Shown here piece by piece: positions 1 through 8,141 of a stretch of 64,000 nt of DNA. The position numbers and the translations under genes are program-made. Source of the stretch: Chryseobacterium indologenes (GTDB lineage: Bacteria; Bacteroidota; Bacteroidia; Flavobacteriales; Weeksellaceae). The stretch's first letter is position 1; each line of letters starts with the position of its first letter. Location of the stretch: the NCBI GenBank assembly GCA_002439165.1, contig DJTE01000034.1, positions 46,569 through 110,568 of the forward strand, written 5' to 3'. Below the pieces are notes generated by a model. That model was not told the origin of the DNA, ran no database searches, and worked only from the letters and a program-made list of their open reading frames with translations.

Positions 1-40
1 AGAGAAAAATATCCACAAACATCTGTGAGATTTATGGAAT

Positions 41-265
41 CTGTGGAATCTCCGGGAAATTATTTTAACCACAAAAGATTTTTACACTTAAGATCCTTTT
101 TAAGAGACTAGCTTTATGTTGAGAAGAACACTTAGGTTTAAAAATCAAAGATTTTTATGGATTTTGCGGTGTAAAATTTTATCGGAGATAAAATCATTGC
201 GCCCTTTTTTTACACAGCCTGTAAAATAATTCTTGCGGCCTTGCGTATTCCAACAAAAAAATCTG
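41..265. repeat. Intergenic direct repeat, copy 1
   Basis: First of two near-identical copies about 277 bases apart. Shared landmarks, in order, are TGGAATCTCCGGGAAATTAT, GAGACTAGCTTTATGTTGAG, CGGAGATAAAATCATTGCGC and GCCTGTAAAATAATTCTTGC. This copy carries a short insert (GGTTTA) that copy 2 lacks. No credible reading frame spans it. Confidence 0.85.
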
Positions 266-317
266 CTCAATCTGCACAATCTGCGGGCAAAAAATTTCCA
301 TAACCATCTGAGAAAAT

Positions 318-558
318 CTGTGGAATCTCCGGGAAATTATTTTAGCCACAAACCGAAGGTTCGACGTAGTCAAAAGATTTTTACATTTAAGATCCTTTTT
401 AAGAGACTAGCTTTATGTTGAGAAGAACACTTAAAAATCAAAGATTTTTATGGATTTTGCGGTGTAAAATTTTATCGGAGATAAAATCATTGCGCCCTTT
501 TTTTACACAGCCTGTAAAATAATTCTTGCGGCCTTACGTATTCCAACAAAAAAACTGC
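318..558. repeat. Intergenic direct repeat, copy 2
   Basis: Second copy of the repeat. It carries about 25 extra bases (around 351-375) that copy 1 lacks. The short open frame across it (233-421) is built from repeat sequence and is not called as a gene. A degenerate relative of the CGGAGATAAAATC...TTGCGCC core is seen near 39915. Confidence 0.85.
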
Positions 559-628
559 AAAATCAGAGACGATGTAACTTCCATTTTGACCATCCTTATT
601 ATTTCTTCCGTCTTAAAAAATATAGTTC

Positions 629-636
629 TATTTTTG
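629..636 (+). promoter_or_regulatory. Candidate -7 box for the small membrane protein gene
   Basis: TATTTTTG fits the Bacteroidota TAnnTTTG consensus. It ends only four bases before the ATG at 641, so a transcript from it would have almost no leader. No TTG is seen at a suitable upstream distance. Confidence 0.35.
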
Positions 637-640
637 CAGC

Positions 641-910
641 ATGAATTTTTTAGAGGGGTTTATTATTATAGCATTGGCAGCGGTTCTTAATACAGCTGTA
701 TATATAATATTTAAAAAGTATTTTTATGGCAGAGAGAATGCGGGGCTCAGATTTCTTACGGTAAATATTCCTAAAGATGTGATTTGGCTGCTGATATCTT
801 TACTGATTATTGACAAAACAAACGAAAATTTTCTGTTTTTGCTCGGATGCTTTGTGGTAGCGTCATTCCTTATATATATGCCTATAATAAAACTCATTAA
901 TAAATCCTGA
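641..910 (+). CDS. Small membrane protein upstream of atpB
   Basis: An 89-residue hydrophobic protein with three likely membrane segments (about residues 6-26, 46-61 and 65-84). I do not recognise the family. It lies 82 bases before atpB, where many bacteria carry the small AtpI/AtpZ membrane protein that helps assemble the c-ring, but no AtpI motif is visible. That role is therefore a positional guess only. atpB has its own candidate promoter, so co-transcription is not required. Confidence that this is a real gene is fair, since the reading frame is clean and membrane-protein-like. Confidence 0.6.
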   Translation: MNFLEGFIIIALAAVLNTAVYIIFKKYFYGRENAGLRFLTVNIPKDVIWLLISLLIIDKTNENFLFLLGCFVVASFLIYMPIIKLINKS

Positions 911-941
911 TTTTTTTGATGATAAAAATCAATTTTTAGTA

Positions 942-972
942 TTGGTAAAGTTTAATAAAATCGATATATTTG
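942..972 (+). promoter_or_regulatory. Promoter of the atp operon
   Basis: TTG at 942-944 and TATATTTG at 965-972 are separated by 20 bases, matching the Bacteroidota -33/-7 pattern. The atpB start codon follows at 993. Confidence 0.7.
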
Positions 973-992
973 CACACGATTAAAAAAGAGAT

Positions 993-2117
993 ATGAACAG
1001 AAAAATTTCTTCATTATTTTTCGCATTTTTGTTTGTGTTTATTAGTGGTTTAGCCACTGCGCAGCATGAAACTGAAGGGGAAAAAGTAGCTGAAAAAGTA
1101 GAGCATAAAGAAGACGAGAAGGGCTTCAATGCGACTAAAGTGATCATGGAACACATTGGCGATTCTAACGAATGGCATTTATGGACTACAAAAGATGACA
1201 GTGGCGAAGAGCATCATGTTTCAATCCCATTGCCGGTGATCATTAAAGATAATGAAGGATGGCATACTTTTCTTTCAAGCAGCATTGCTCATGGTCTTGA
1301 ACATGACGGGTACACTTTAGAGCACGGGCAGGTAGTTTCCACTAAAGGAGTTCAGAAAGCAACATTATTCTCTATCATCAGTGGAAAACAAAAATCAAAC
1401 GAAGTGTTTTTTGATCTGTCAATCACAAAAAATGCAGCTTCAATGTTCTTGTCAGTAATTTTTATGGCAGTAGTGTTCATAGGAATGGCAAGAAATTATA
1501 AGAAATCGCAGCTTCCAAAAGGAATCGGTAAAGTAATGGAGCCTGTAATCGTATTCATCAGAGATGAAGTGGCTATCCCAAATATCGGATCAGTGAAATA
1601 TAAAAGATATATGCCTTACCTGTTAACGGCGTTCTTCTTTATATGGTTCAACAACCTTTTCGGATTGATTCCTTTCTTTCCTTTCGGGGCGAACCTTACA
1701 GGTAATATTGCAATCACTGCGGTTTTAGCTATCATTACATTATTAATTACCTTATTCAGTGCCAATAAAGATTACTGGAAACACATCTTTATGCCGCCGG
1801 TACCGTTATTGTTATATCCAATTATGGTTCCTATCGAGATCATCGGTATCTTTACCAAGCCGTTTGCATTAATGATGCGACTTTTCGCCAACATCACTGC
1901 CGGACACATTATGATTCTTGCGATCATCTCACTGATCTTCATCTTTAAGTCTCCGCTTTTAGGATTTGCATCAGTACCATTAGCGTTATTCGTTTCCGTA
2001 CTGGAATTATTGGTAGCAGCGCTTCAGGCTTATATCTTTACGGTATTATCTGCATTGTTTATCGGTATTGCAGTTGCAGAGCACGAGCATGATCACCATG
2101 AAGAGCACGCTCACTAA
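993..2117 (+). CDS. atpB: F1Fo ATP synthase subunit a
   Basis: Membrane subunit a of the Fo proton channel. It forms the half-channels against the c-ring and carries the essential arginine, visible here as R296 in LMMRLFANITAGH. The 374 residues are longer than the E. coli subunit. The excess is a signal-peptide-like start (residues 1-24) and a polar segment before the first core helix near residue 145, an extension usual in Bacteroidota. The C-terminus is His-rich. It is the first gene of the operon, with atpE following 52 bases downstream. Identification is secure. Confidence 0.96.
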   Translation: MNRKISSLFFAFLFVFISGLATAQHETEGEKVAEKVEHKEDEKGFNATKVIMEHIGDSNEWHLWTTKDDSGEEHHVSIPLPVIIKDNEGWHTFLSSSIAHGLEHDGYTLEHGQVVSTKGVQKATLFSIISGKQKSNEVFFDLSITKNAASMFLSVIFMAVVFIGMARNYKKSQLPKGIGKVMEPVIVFIRDEVAIPNIGSVKYKRYMPYLLTAFFFIWFNNLFGLIPFFPFGANLTGNIAITAVLAIITLLITLFSANKDYWKHIFMPPVPLLLYPIMVPIEIIGIFTKPFALMMRLFANITAGHIMILAIISLIFIFKSPLLGFASVPLALFVSVLELLVAALQAYIFTVLSALFIGIAVAEHEHDHHEEHAH

Positions 2118-2169
2118 TCAAAAAGAAAGAATTTAAAAATAATTTTTTAACTAATATAATTTATTTATT

Positions 2170-2388
2170 ATGGATTTATCAACAGGAACAGGTTTAGTTT
2201 ACGTAGGTATCGGTTTAGCAGTACTAGGTGTAGGTCTAGGTATCGGTAAAATCGGTGGTCACGCAATGGACGCTATCGCTAGACAGCCGGAGCAGGCTGG
2301 TAAGATTCAGGGAGCAATGCTTATCGCTGCTGGTCTTATCGAAGGTGCTGGTCTTATCGCGATCATCTTTGGTGCTTTCATCAAGTAA
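2170..2388 (+). CDS. atpE: F1Fo ATP synthase subunit c
   Basis: A 72-residue hairpin of two glycine-rich membrane helices joined by the polar loop ARQPEQ, the hallmark of the c-ring subunit. The ion-carrying acidic residue is E58, in GLIEGAGL. The alanine two residues on and the absence of the Na+-binding Gln/Ser-Thr pattern suggest proton rather than sodium coupling; this is inference from motif. The gene is followed by a perfect 11-bp stem-loop before atpF, which may help raise c expression above that of the other subunits. Confidence 0.97.
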   Translation: MDLSTGTGLVYVGIGLAVLGVGLGIGKIGGHAMDAIARQPEQAGKIQGAMLIAAGLIEGAGLIAIIFGAFIK

Positions 2389-2404
2389 TCTATCCTCAAA
2401 AAAC

Positions 2405-2445
2405 ATTCTTAGCAGTGATGCGGTTGGCAGCTGCTAAGAATTTTA
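2405..2445 (+). promoter_or_regulatory. Stem-loop between atpE and atpF
   Basis: ATTCTTAGCAG (2405-2415) pairs perfectly with CTGCTAAGAAT (2431-2441), an 11-bp stem with a 15-base loop followed by a short T run. It could be a partial terminator or an mRNA-stabilising 3' end for atpE. Confidence 0.7.
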
Positions 2446-2490
2446 AAAAACAATCCATAAATAACATTTTAAAAAAAAGAATTTACAGAT

Positions 2491-2985
2491 ATGGGAATTA
2501 TTGAACCTGGAATTGGACTTTTGTTTTGGATGACCCTTACGTTTGTTATCCTGTTATTTCTTCTAGCAAAATTCGCTTGGAAACCAATCGTGAATGCAGT
2601 TAATGAAAGAGAAACCTCTATCGTTGATGCATTGAACCAAGCTAAACTGGCTAAAAAAGAAATGGAAGAACTTAAGGCTGATAACGAAAGAATTATTCGT
2701 GAAGCTAAAATCGAAAGAGATGCTATCCTTAAAGAAGCCAGAGAAATCAAAGACAGAATCGTTGGAGAAGCTAAAGACGCTGCTAAAACTGAAGGAGACA
2801 AAATGATCGAAGCGGCTAAGCAGACAATCCAAGCTGAGAAAAATGCTGCTATGGCAGACATCAAAACTCAGATCGGTACTTTATCTGTAAACATCGCTGA
2901 GTCTATCTTAAAGCAAAAGCTGGATAACAGCGAAGCTCAGGACGAATTAGTTCAAAATTATTTAAACAAATCTAACCTTAACTAA
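2491..2985 (+). CDS. atpF: F1Fo ATP synthase subunit b
   Basis: A 164-residue peripheral-stalk subunit with one N-terminal membrane helix (about residues 6-26, GLLFWMTLTFVILLFLLAKF) followed by a long, highly charged coiled coil (about 35-140) that links Fo to the delta and alpha subunits. Length and architecture match bacterial subunit b. The gene lies between atpE and atpH, with only two bases before atpH, so the two are probably translated together. No second b-type gene is present in this operon. Confidence 0.95.
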   Translation: MGIIEPGIGLLFWMTLTFVILLFLLAKFAWKPIVNAVNERETSIVDALNQAKLAKKEMEELKADNERIIREAKIERDAILKEAREIKDRIVGEAKDAAKTEGDKMIEAAKQTIQAEKNAAMADIKTQIGTLSVNIAESILKQKLDNSEAQDELVQNYLNKSNLN

Positions 2986-2987
2986 GA

Positions 2988-3527
2988 ATGCTTACATCTA
3001 AAGTAGCTAAAAGATACGCACAGGGTCTTCTGGATTTCACAAACGAATCAGGACAGACAGCTGCCGTATTTTCTGAAATGAAAGAGGTAGTGAAGATCAT
3101 GGCTCAGTCTGCGGATTTGAACAAATTCTTCCTTACTCCTTACATTGATGCAAAAAAGAAAATAGAGGTAGCAGACCAGATATTCAAAGGTTTATCAGTT
3201 TCTTCACAAAATCTGATCAGATTAGTGATCAGACACGGACGTGAAAACCAATTGAAAAACATTGCCCAGGAATTCATCAACAAAGTTGAAGACATCAACG
3301 GTGTACAGAGAGTAACCCTTACTACGGCAACACAGCTTTCAAAAGAAAACATCGATCAGATTTTAAAAGCCAGTAATCTTGTAAAAGCAGGCTCAAGCTT
3401 TGATCTGAATCTAAATGTAAAACCTGAGATCCTTGGAGGATACATCCTTAGAGTAGGAGATCAGCAGGTAGATGCGTCTGTGAAGACAAAACTTAATCAA
3501 GTTAAAAAAGATTTTCAATTAAATTAA
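2988..3527 (+). CDS. atpH: F1Fo ATP synthase subunit delta
   Basis: A 179-residue OSCP/delta subunit that caps the F1 head and anchors the peripheral stalk. The start SKVAKRYAQGLLDF and the C-terminal PEILGGYILRVGDQQVDASV block with its basic tail are diagnostic of the family. It starts two bases after the atpF stop codon, and atpA follows after 16 bases. Length is normal. Confidence 0.95.
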   Translation: MLTSKVAKRYAQGLLDFTNESGQTAAVFSEMKEVVKIMAQSADLNKFFLTPYIDAKKKIEVADQIFKGLSVSSQNLIRLVIRHGRENQLKNIAQEFINKVEDINGVQRVTLTTATQLSKENIDQILKASNLVKAGSSFDLNLNVKPEILGGYILRVGDQQVDASVKTKLNQVKKDFQLN

Positions 3528-3543
3528 GAAAAACAACCATACA

Positions 3544-5121
3544 ATGGCAGAAATAAATCCGGCAGAAGTATCTGCGATCTTAAAACAGCAATTGGCCAAC
3601 TTCGATACTCAGTCAAACGTTGAGGAAGTAGGTACAGTTTTAACCATCGGTGATGGTATTGCTCGTGTATACGGGTTAGAAAACGTACAATACGGAGAGT
3701 TGGTGAAATTTTCTAGTGATGTAGAAGGTATTGTACTTAACCTTGAAGAAGACAACGTAGGTGTTGCTCTACTTGGTGAAAGTAAATTAGTAAAAGAAGG
3801 AGATACAGTAAGAAGAACAAACAGAATCTCTTCTATCAAAGTAGGAGAAGGAATGTTAGGAAGAGTAGTGGATACTCTTGGTAACCCAATCGATGGTAAA
3901 GGCCCTATTTCAGGAGATTTATACGAAATGCCGTTGGAAAGAAAAGCTCCCGGAGTTATTTACAGACAACCGGTAACTGAACCTTTACAGTCAGGTATCG
4001 TTGCGATCGACTCTATGATCCCTGTAGGAAGAGGACAGAGAGAGCTTATCATCGGTGACAGACAGACAGGTAAAACTACTGTTGCTATCGATACGATCAT
4101 CAACCAAAAAGAATTCTTTGATGCTGGTAAACCAGTATATTGTATATATGTAGCTATCGGTCAGAAAGCTTCTACCGTAGCACAAATCGTTAAAACCCTT
4201 TCTGATAAAGGAGCTTTGGCTTATACAGTAATCGTTGCAGCTAACGCATCAGATCCGGTTCCAATGCAGGTATACTCTGCGATGGCAGGTGCTGCTATCG
4301 GTGAGTTCTTCAGAGATACGGGTAGACCGGCGCTTATCGTTTATGATGATTTATCTAAACAGGCGGTTGCTTACCGTGAGCTTTCCCTGCTTTTAAGAAG
4401 ACCACCGGGCCGTGAAGCTTACCCTGGAGACGTTTTCTATCTTCACTCCAGACTATTGGAAAGAGCAGCTAAAGTAATTGCTGATGACAATATTGCGAGC
4501 CAGATGAACGACTTACCGGAGTCTCTGAGACCAATCGTAAAAGGAGGAGGTTCATTAACAGCTCTTCCGATCATCGAAACTCAGGCAGGTGACGTTTCCG
4601 CGTACATCCCAACCAACGTAATCTCTATTACAGACGGACAGATCTTCCTGGAGTCTGATCTATTCAACTCAGGGGTTCGTCCTGCGATCAACGTAGGGAT
4701 CTCTGTATCAAGGGTAGGAGGTAACGCTCAGATCAAATCAATGAAAAAAGTATCTGGTACTCTTAAATTAGACCAGGCACAATATAAAGAACTTGAAGCG
4801 TTCGCTAAGTTCGGTTCTGACCTTGATGCTGCTACATTAGCGGTAATCTCTAAAGGAGAAAGAAACGTAGAGATCCTTAAGCAGCCGGTAAACTCTCCAC
4901 TTCCGGTGGACAGCCAGGTAGCCATGATCTATGCAGGAACTGAAAACCTTCTTAGAAATGTCCCTATCAGAAAAGTAAAAGAATTCCAGATAGAATACAT
5001 CGCATTCTTAAGATCTAAGCACCCGGATACAATGGCTGCTATCAAAGCAGGAAAAATTGATGATTCAATTACCAGCGTTCTTAAGCAGGCAGCTAACGAT
5101 CTAGCTTCTAAATATAACTAA
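3544..5121 (+). CDS. atpA: F1 ATP synthase subunit alpha
   Basis: A 525-residue non-catalytic nucleotide-binding subunit of F1. The P-loop GDRQTGKTT lies at about residues 171-179, and the alpha signature around PAINVGISVSRVG near residue 380. The catalytic partner beta (atpD) and epsilon (atpC) are absent from this operon, as is usual in Bacteroidota, where atpDC sits at another locus. Length is normal for the family. The start is 16 bases after atpH. Confidence 0.97.
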   Translation: MAEINPAEVSAILKQQLANFDTQSNVEEVGTVLTIGDGIARVYGLENVQYGELVKFSSDVEGIVLNLEEDNVGVALLGESKLVKEGDTVRRTNRISSIKVGEGMLGRVVDTLGNPIDGKGPISGDLYEMPLERKAPGVIYRQPVTEPLQSGIVAIDSMIPVGRGQRELIIGDRQTGKTTVAIDTIINQKEFFDAGKPVYCIYVAIGQKASTVAQIVKTLSDKGALAYTVIVAANASDPVPMQVYSAMAGAAIGEFFRDTGRPALIVYDDLSKQAVAYRELSLLLRRPPGREAYPGDVFYLHSRLLERAAKVIADDNIASQMNDLPESLRPIVKGGGSLTALPIIETQAGDVSAYIPTNVISITDGQIFLESDLFNSGVRPAINVGISVSRVGGNAQIKSMKKVSGTLKLDQAQYKELEAFAKFGSDLDAATLAVISKGERNVEILKQPVNSPLPVDSQVAMIYAGTENLLRNVPIRKVKEFQIEYIAFLRSKHPDTMAAIKAGKIDDSITSVLKQAANDLASKYN

Positions 5122-5131
5122 AAATCTCAAC

Positions 5132-5166
5132 GTTTAAGGTTTGAAACATCGTTTTAAACCTTAAAC
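5132..5166 (+). promoter_or_regulatory. Stem-loop between atpA and atpG
   Basis: GTTTAAGGTTT (5132-5142) pairs perfectly with AAACCTTAAAC (5156-5166), an 11-bp stem with a 13-base loop in the 74-base gap before atpG. There is no T run, so RNA processing or stability is more likely than termination. Confidence 0.6.
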
Positions 5167-5195
5167 TTCAGACCATAAACTTTGAACCCAAATTA

Positions 5196-6065
5196 ATGGC
5201 AAACTTAAAAGAAATACGAGGCAGAATTACGTCAATTTCATCTACGATGCAGATTACACGTGCTATGAAAATGGTTTCCGCGGCGAAGCTTAAAAAAGCA
5301 CAGGATGCAATCGTAATGTTGAGACCTTATTCTGAAAAACTACAGGAAATCATCCAGAATGTAAATTCTAGCTCAGATCCTGATCAGGTTTCTGTTTATG
5401 CTCAAAAAAGAGAAGTGAAGAGAGTTCTTTTCATCGCTGTTACTTCAAACAGAGGTCTTGCAGGAGCTTTCAACTCATCTATTGTAAAAGAACTTAACAG
5501 CCAGTTTCAGAATAAATCTCAATACGAAGTTGAAGTTCTTACAATCGGTAAAAAAGCATTTGATGCGGTAAGAAAAAACCGTAAAGTATATGCCAATGAA
5601 AGTGCCGTTTTTGATAATTTAAACTTTGATACGGTTGCCCACGTTACAGAAGGTGTAATGGGCAGCTTTAAAGAAGGTAAATTTGACGAGGTTTATCTGA
5701 TCTATAACAAATTTGTAAATGCTGCCACTCAGGAAGTAATGACTGAGCAGCTTCTTCCGATTTCAATGCCTGAAGCAGATGCATCGCAGGCTTCGGTAGA
5801 AACAGATTATATCTTCGAGCCCAACAGAGCTGAAATCCTTGATCATTTGATTCCTAAATCGATCAAAACACAGGTTTTCAAAGCCGTTCTGGATTCAGTA
5901 GCATCAGAGCACGGAGCGAGAATGACAGCCATGCATAAAGCGACAGACAACGCTCAGGCTTTAAAGAATGATCTTGTGATCTTCTACAACAAAGCAAGAC
6001 AGGCTGCCATTACCAACGAGATCCTGGAGATCGTTTCCGGAGCAGAAGCCCTGAAAAATTCATAA
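5196..6065 (+). CDS. atpG: F1 ATP synthase subunit gamma
   Basis: A 289-residue rotor shaft of F1. Both ends carry the coiled-coil signatures: N-terminal EIRGRITSISSTMQITRAMK and C-terminal SEHGARMTAMHKATDNA, ending in NEILEIVSGAEAL. It is the last gene of this cluster and is followed by a strong intrinsic terminator, confirming that beta and epsilon are encoded elsewhere. Length is normal. Confidence 0.96.
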   Translation: MANLKEIRGRITSISSTMQITRAMKMVSAAKLKKAQDAIVMLRPYSEKLQEIIQNVNSSSDPDQVSVYAQKREVKRVLFIAVTSNRGLAGAFNSSIVKELNSQFQNKSQYEVEVLTIGKKAFDAVRKNRKVYANESAVFDNLNFDTVAHVTEGVMGSFKEGKFDEVYLIYNKFVNAATQEVMTEQLLPISMPEADASQASVETDYIFEPNRAEILDHLIPKSIKTQVFKAVLDSVASEHGARMTAMHKATDNAQALKNDLVIFYNKARQAAITNEILEIVSGAEALKNS

Positions 6066-6088
6066 GAAATACCTTAACAGTATATCCA

Positions 6089-6116
6089 AAGCACCGACAC
6101 GTCGGTGCTTTTTTAT
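6089..6116 (+). terminator. Terminator of the atp operon
   Basis: AGCACCGAC-AC-GTCGGTGCT hairpin followed directly by a T run, 25 bases after the atpG stop. Confidence 0.9.
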
Positions 6117-6277
6117 TGAAATATGAAGAATTAAGGTCCTATGCTTCTAAAAAAATCGGGGTTACAGAACCTTAAAATAACAGCACCCTTTTGTTATTTC
6201 CGGCCATATTTTTCTTCCTCTTCCAGCTTCTATCACCCTTTCCCTAAATTAAAATCCTTAGTTATTTATATTTTCCA

Positions 6278-6285
6278 TATCTTTG
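6278..6285 (+). promoter_or_regulatory. Candidate -7 box for the CNNM/CorC-like gene
   Basis: TATCTTTG matches TAnnTTTG, 27 bases before the ATG at 6313. No clear -33 TTG is seen. Confidence 0.45.
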
Positions 6286-6312
6286 TAGAAATAAAAATTA
6301 CACAATTTCTAA

Positions 6313-7671
6313 ATGGACTCGGACATAGTCAGGCTTTTGCTAGCCTTATTTCTTGTTTTACTCAATGGCTTTTTCGTAGCCGCAGAATTTTCAATTGTTA
6401 AAGTTCGTTACTCACAAATTCAGTTAAAAGCCGCAGAAGGAAACTCTATGGCAAAACAGGCGGAACACATCATCAAACACTTAGATGAATATCTTTCTGC
6501 CACACAGCTTGGTATTACATTGGCTTCCCTGGCATTAGGTTGGGTAGGGGAAAGTGCGCTTCACCATATTGTTGAAAATATTTTTCACTCCTTAAGCATA
6601 GAGATGAGCCAGGCATCGATCACCTCGGTATCACTGATCATCAGTTTTGTATTGATCACCATCATGCATATTGTTTTCGGAGAACTTATTCCTAAGTCAA
6701 TTGCGATCAGAAAATCAGAGGCAACAACGATGGCTACGGCAGTTCCTCTAAGAGTATTTTACACCGTTTTCAAGCCGTTTATCTGGCTGATGAACTCCAT
6801 GTCCAATGCTTTTTTAAGAATCGTAAAGATCCATCCCGCTTCAGAACAGGAGATCCACTCCACAGAAGAGCTTCAGTTATTGGTAAAACAGAGCGCCGAT
6901 AGCGGAGAAATCGAAGAGGAAAATTACGAGATCATCAAAAATGCATTCGATTTTACCGATCATTCTGCCAAACAGATCATGGTTCCCAGACAGAATATTA
7001 CCTCCATCGATTTTGAAGAAGATATCAATGAGATTATCAATAAGATCATGGACAGCGGGTATTCCCGTATTCCTGTATACCTGGATTCCATTGATAATGT
7101 AATCGGTATTTTCTATACCAAAGAGATTATCAGGGAATTTGTTAAGAGAAAAGGAGATCTTAACCATGAAGACCTTAAAGAGCTGATGCGTGACGCCTTT
7201 TTCGTAGTGGGAAGCAAAAAGATTTCAGACCTTTTGAAGATCTTCCAGCAGAAAAAACAGCACCTGGCTATCGTTATTGACGAATTTGGGGGAACAGAAG
7301 GAATTATTACCCTGGAAGATATTCTGGAAGAACTGGTAGGAGAGATTCAGGATGAAGAAGATGATGAAGATAAACTGGTAGATAAGATCGGGGATAATAT
7401 TTACTGGGTTCAGGCAACCCAGCCGTTGGATGAAATCAACGAATATCTGCCTAAAAAACTTCCGTTATCAGAAGACAGCGAATACAATTCACTGGCAGGA
7501 TTCATTCTTCATGAACTGGAAGATATTCCGGAAGAAAATCAGGAATTTGACCTTGATAATTACCATTTCAAGATCCTGAAAATGAATAATAAAAGCGTAG
7601 AGCTTGTAGAATTGATATATGAAGGGCCGAATATGATCAACGATCTGGCCGATAAAATAGGAGAAGTTTAA
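6313..7671 (+). CDS. CNNM/CorC (HlyC-type) membrane protein
   Basis: A 452-residue protein of the hemolysin-C/CorC family: an N-terminal CNNM (DUF21) membrane domain (residues 1-190, several hydrophobic segments including LLLALFLVLLNGFFVAAEF), a pair of CBS domains (about 205-340, with the DEFGGTEGIITLEDILEELV block) and a C-terminal CorC_HlyC transporter-associated domain (about 360-440). Members are linked to Mg2+ or Co2+ handling and to membrane integrity; the old haemolysin label is not supported biochemically for most. It is followed 12 bases later by clpS and probably shares a transcript with it. Confidence 0.88.
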   Translation: MDSDIVRLLLALFLVLLNGFFVAAEFSIVKVRYSQIQLKAAEGNSMAKQAEHIIKHLDEYLSATQLGITLASLALGWVGESALHHIVENIFHSLSIEMSQASITSVSLIISFVLITIMHIVFGELIPKSIAIRKSEATTMATAVPLRVFYTVFKPFIWLMNSMSNAFLRIVKIHPASEQEIHSTEELQLLVKQSADSGEIEEENYEIIKNAFDFTDHSAKQIMVPRQNITSIDFEEDINEIINKIMDSGYSRIPVYLDSIDNVIGIFYTKEIIREFVKRKGDLNHEDLKELMRDAFFVVGSKKISDLLKIFQQKKQHLAIVIDEFGGTEGIITLEDILEELVGEIQDEEDDEDKLVDKIGDNIYWVQATQPLDEINEYLPKKLPLSEDSEYNSLAGFILHELEDIPEENQEFDLDNYHFKILKMNNKSVELVELIYEGPNMINDLADKIGEV

Positions 7672-7683
7672 AATTTATTAAAG

Positions 7684-7989
7684 ATGATTTTTTATAACAG
7701 TATAAAAGATTATGAAGATCCGAAACGGCAGTATGAAGAAGAAGTACTCGTTCTGGATGATACGGATGAAGTCTACAAACTTGTTTTACACAATGATGAT
7801 GTTCATACCTTCGATTATGTGATCGACTGTCTGATCGAAATCTGTAAACATACTTTGGAACAGGCCGAACAGTGTACGATATTGGTACATTACAAAGGCA
7901 AATGTACCGTAAAAACAGGCTCAATGGATCTTTTGAAGCCTATGCATGAAAAATTGCTTTCAAGGGAATTAACAAGCGAAATCGTATAA
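7684..7989 (+). CDS. clpS: ATP-dependent Clp protease adaptor ClpS
   Basis: A 101-residue adaptor that delivers N-end-rule substrates to the ClpAP/ClpCP protease. The core LVLHNDDVHTFDYVIDCL (about residues 34-51) contains the conserved NDD-T/H pocket residues that bind destabilising N-terminal amino acids, and HYKGKCTVKTGS is the second conserved strand. The length fits the family. It starts 12 bases after the upstream CorC-like gene and ends at a strong terminator, so the two are probably one transcript; no functional link is evident. Confidence 0.9.
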   Translation: MIFYNSIKDYEDPKRQYEEEVLVLDDTDEVYKLVLHNDDVHTFDYVIDCLIEICKHTLEQAEQCTILVHYKGKCTVKTGSMDLLKPMHEKLLSRELTSEIV

Positions 7990-7996
7990 AAACAGT

Positions 7997-8025
7997 AACC
8001 GTTTCATGAAAATGAAACGGTTTTT
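7997..8025 (+). terminator. Terminator after clpS
   Basis: AACCGTTTCAT-GAAA-ATGAAACGGTT hairpin followed by TTT. Confidence 0.85.
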
Positions 8026-8141
8026 AATATCTGTAAAACAGTTTATCAAATTTTCTATACTTTATGTTGTTTTTTTGTGTTAAAAAAACTTAATATTCAA
8101 TAATATTTATTATTTTTATAACGATTACAAAAAAACAATAT

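Noticed and set aside
233..421. A 62-codon frame at the left edge
   Set aside because: It lies entirely within the tandem intergenic repeat.
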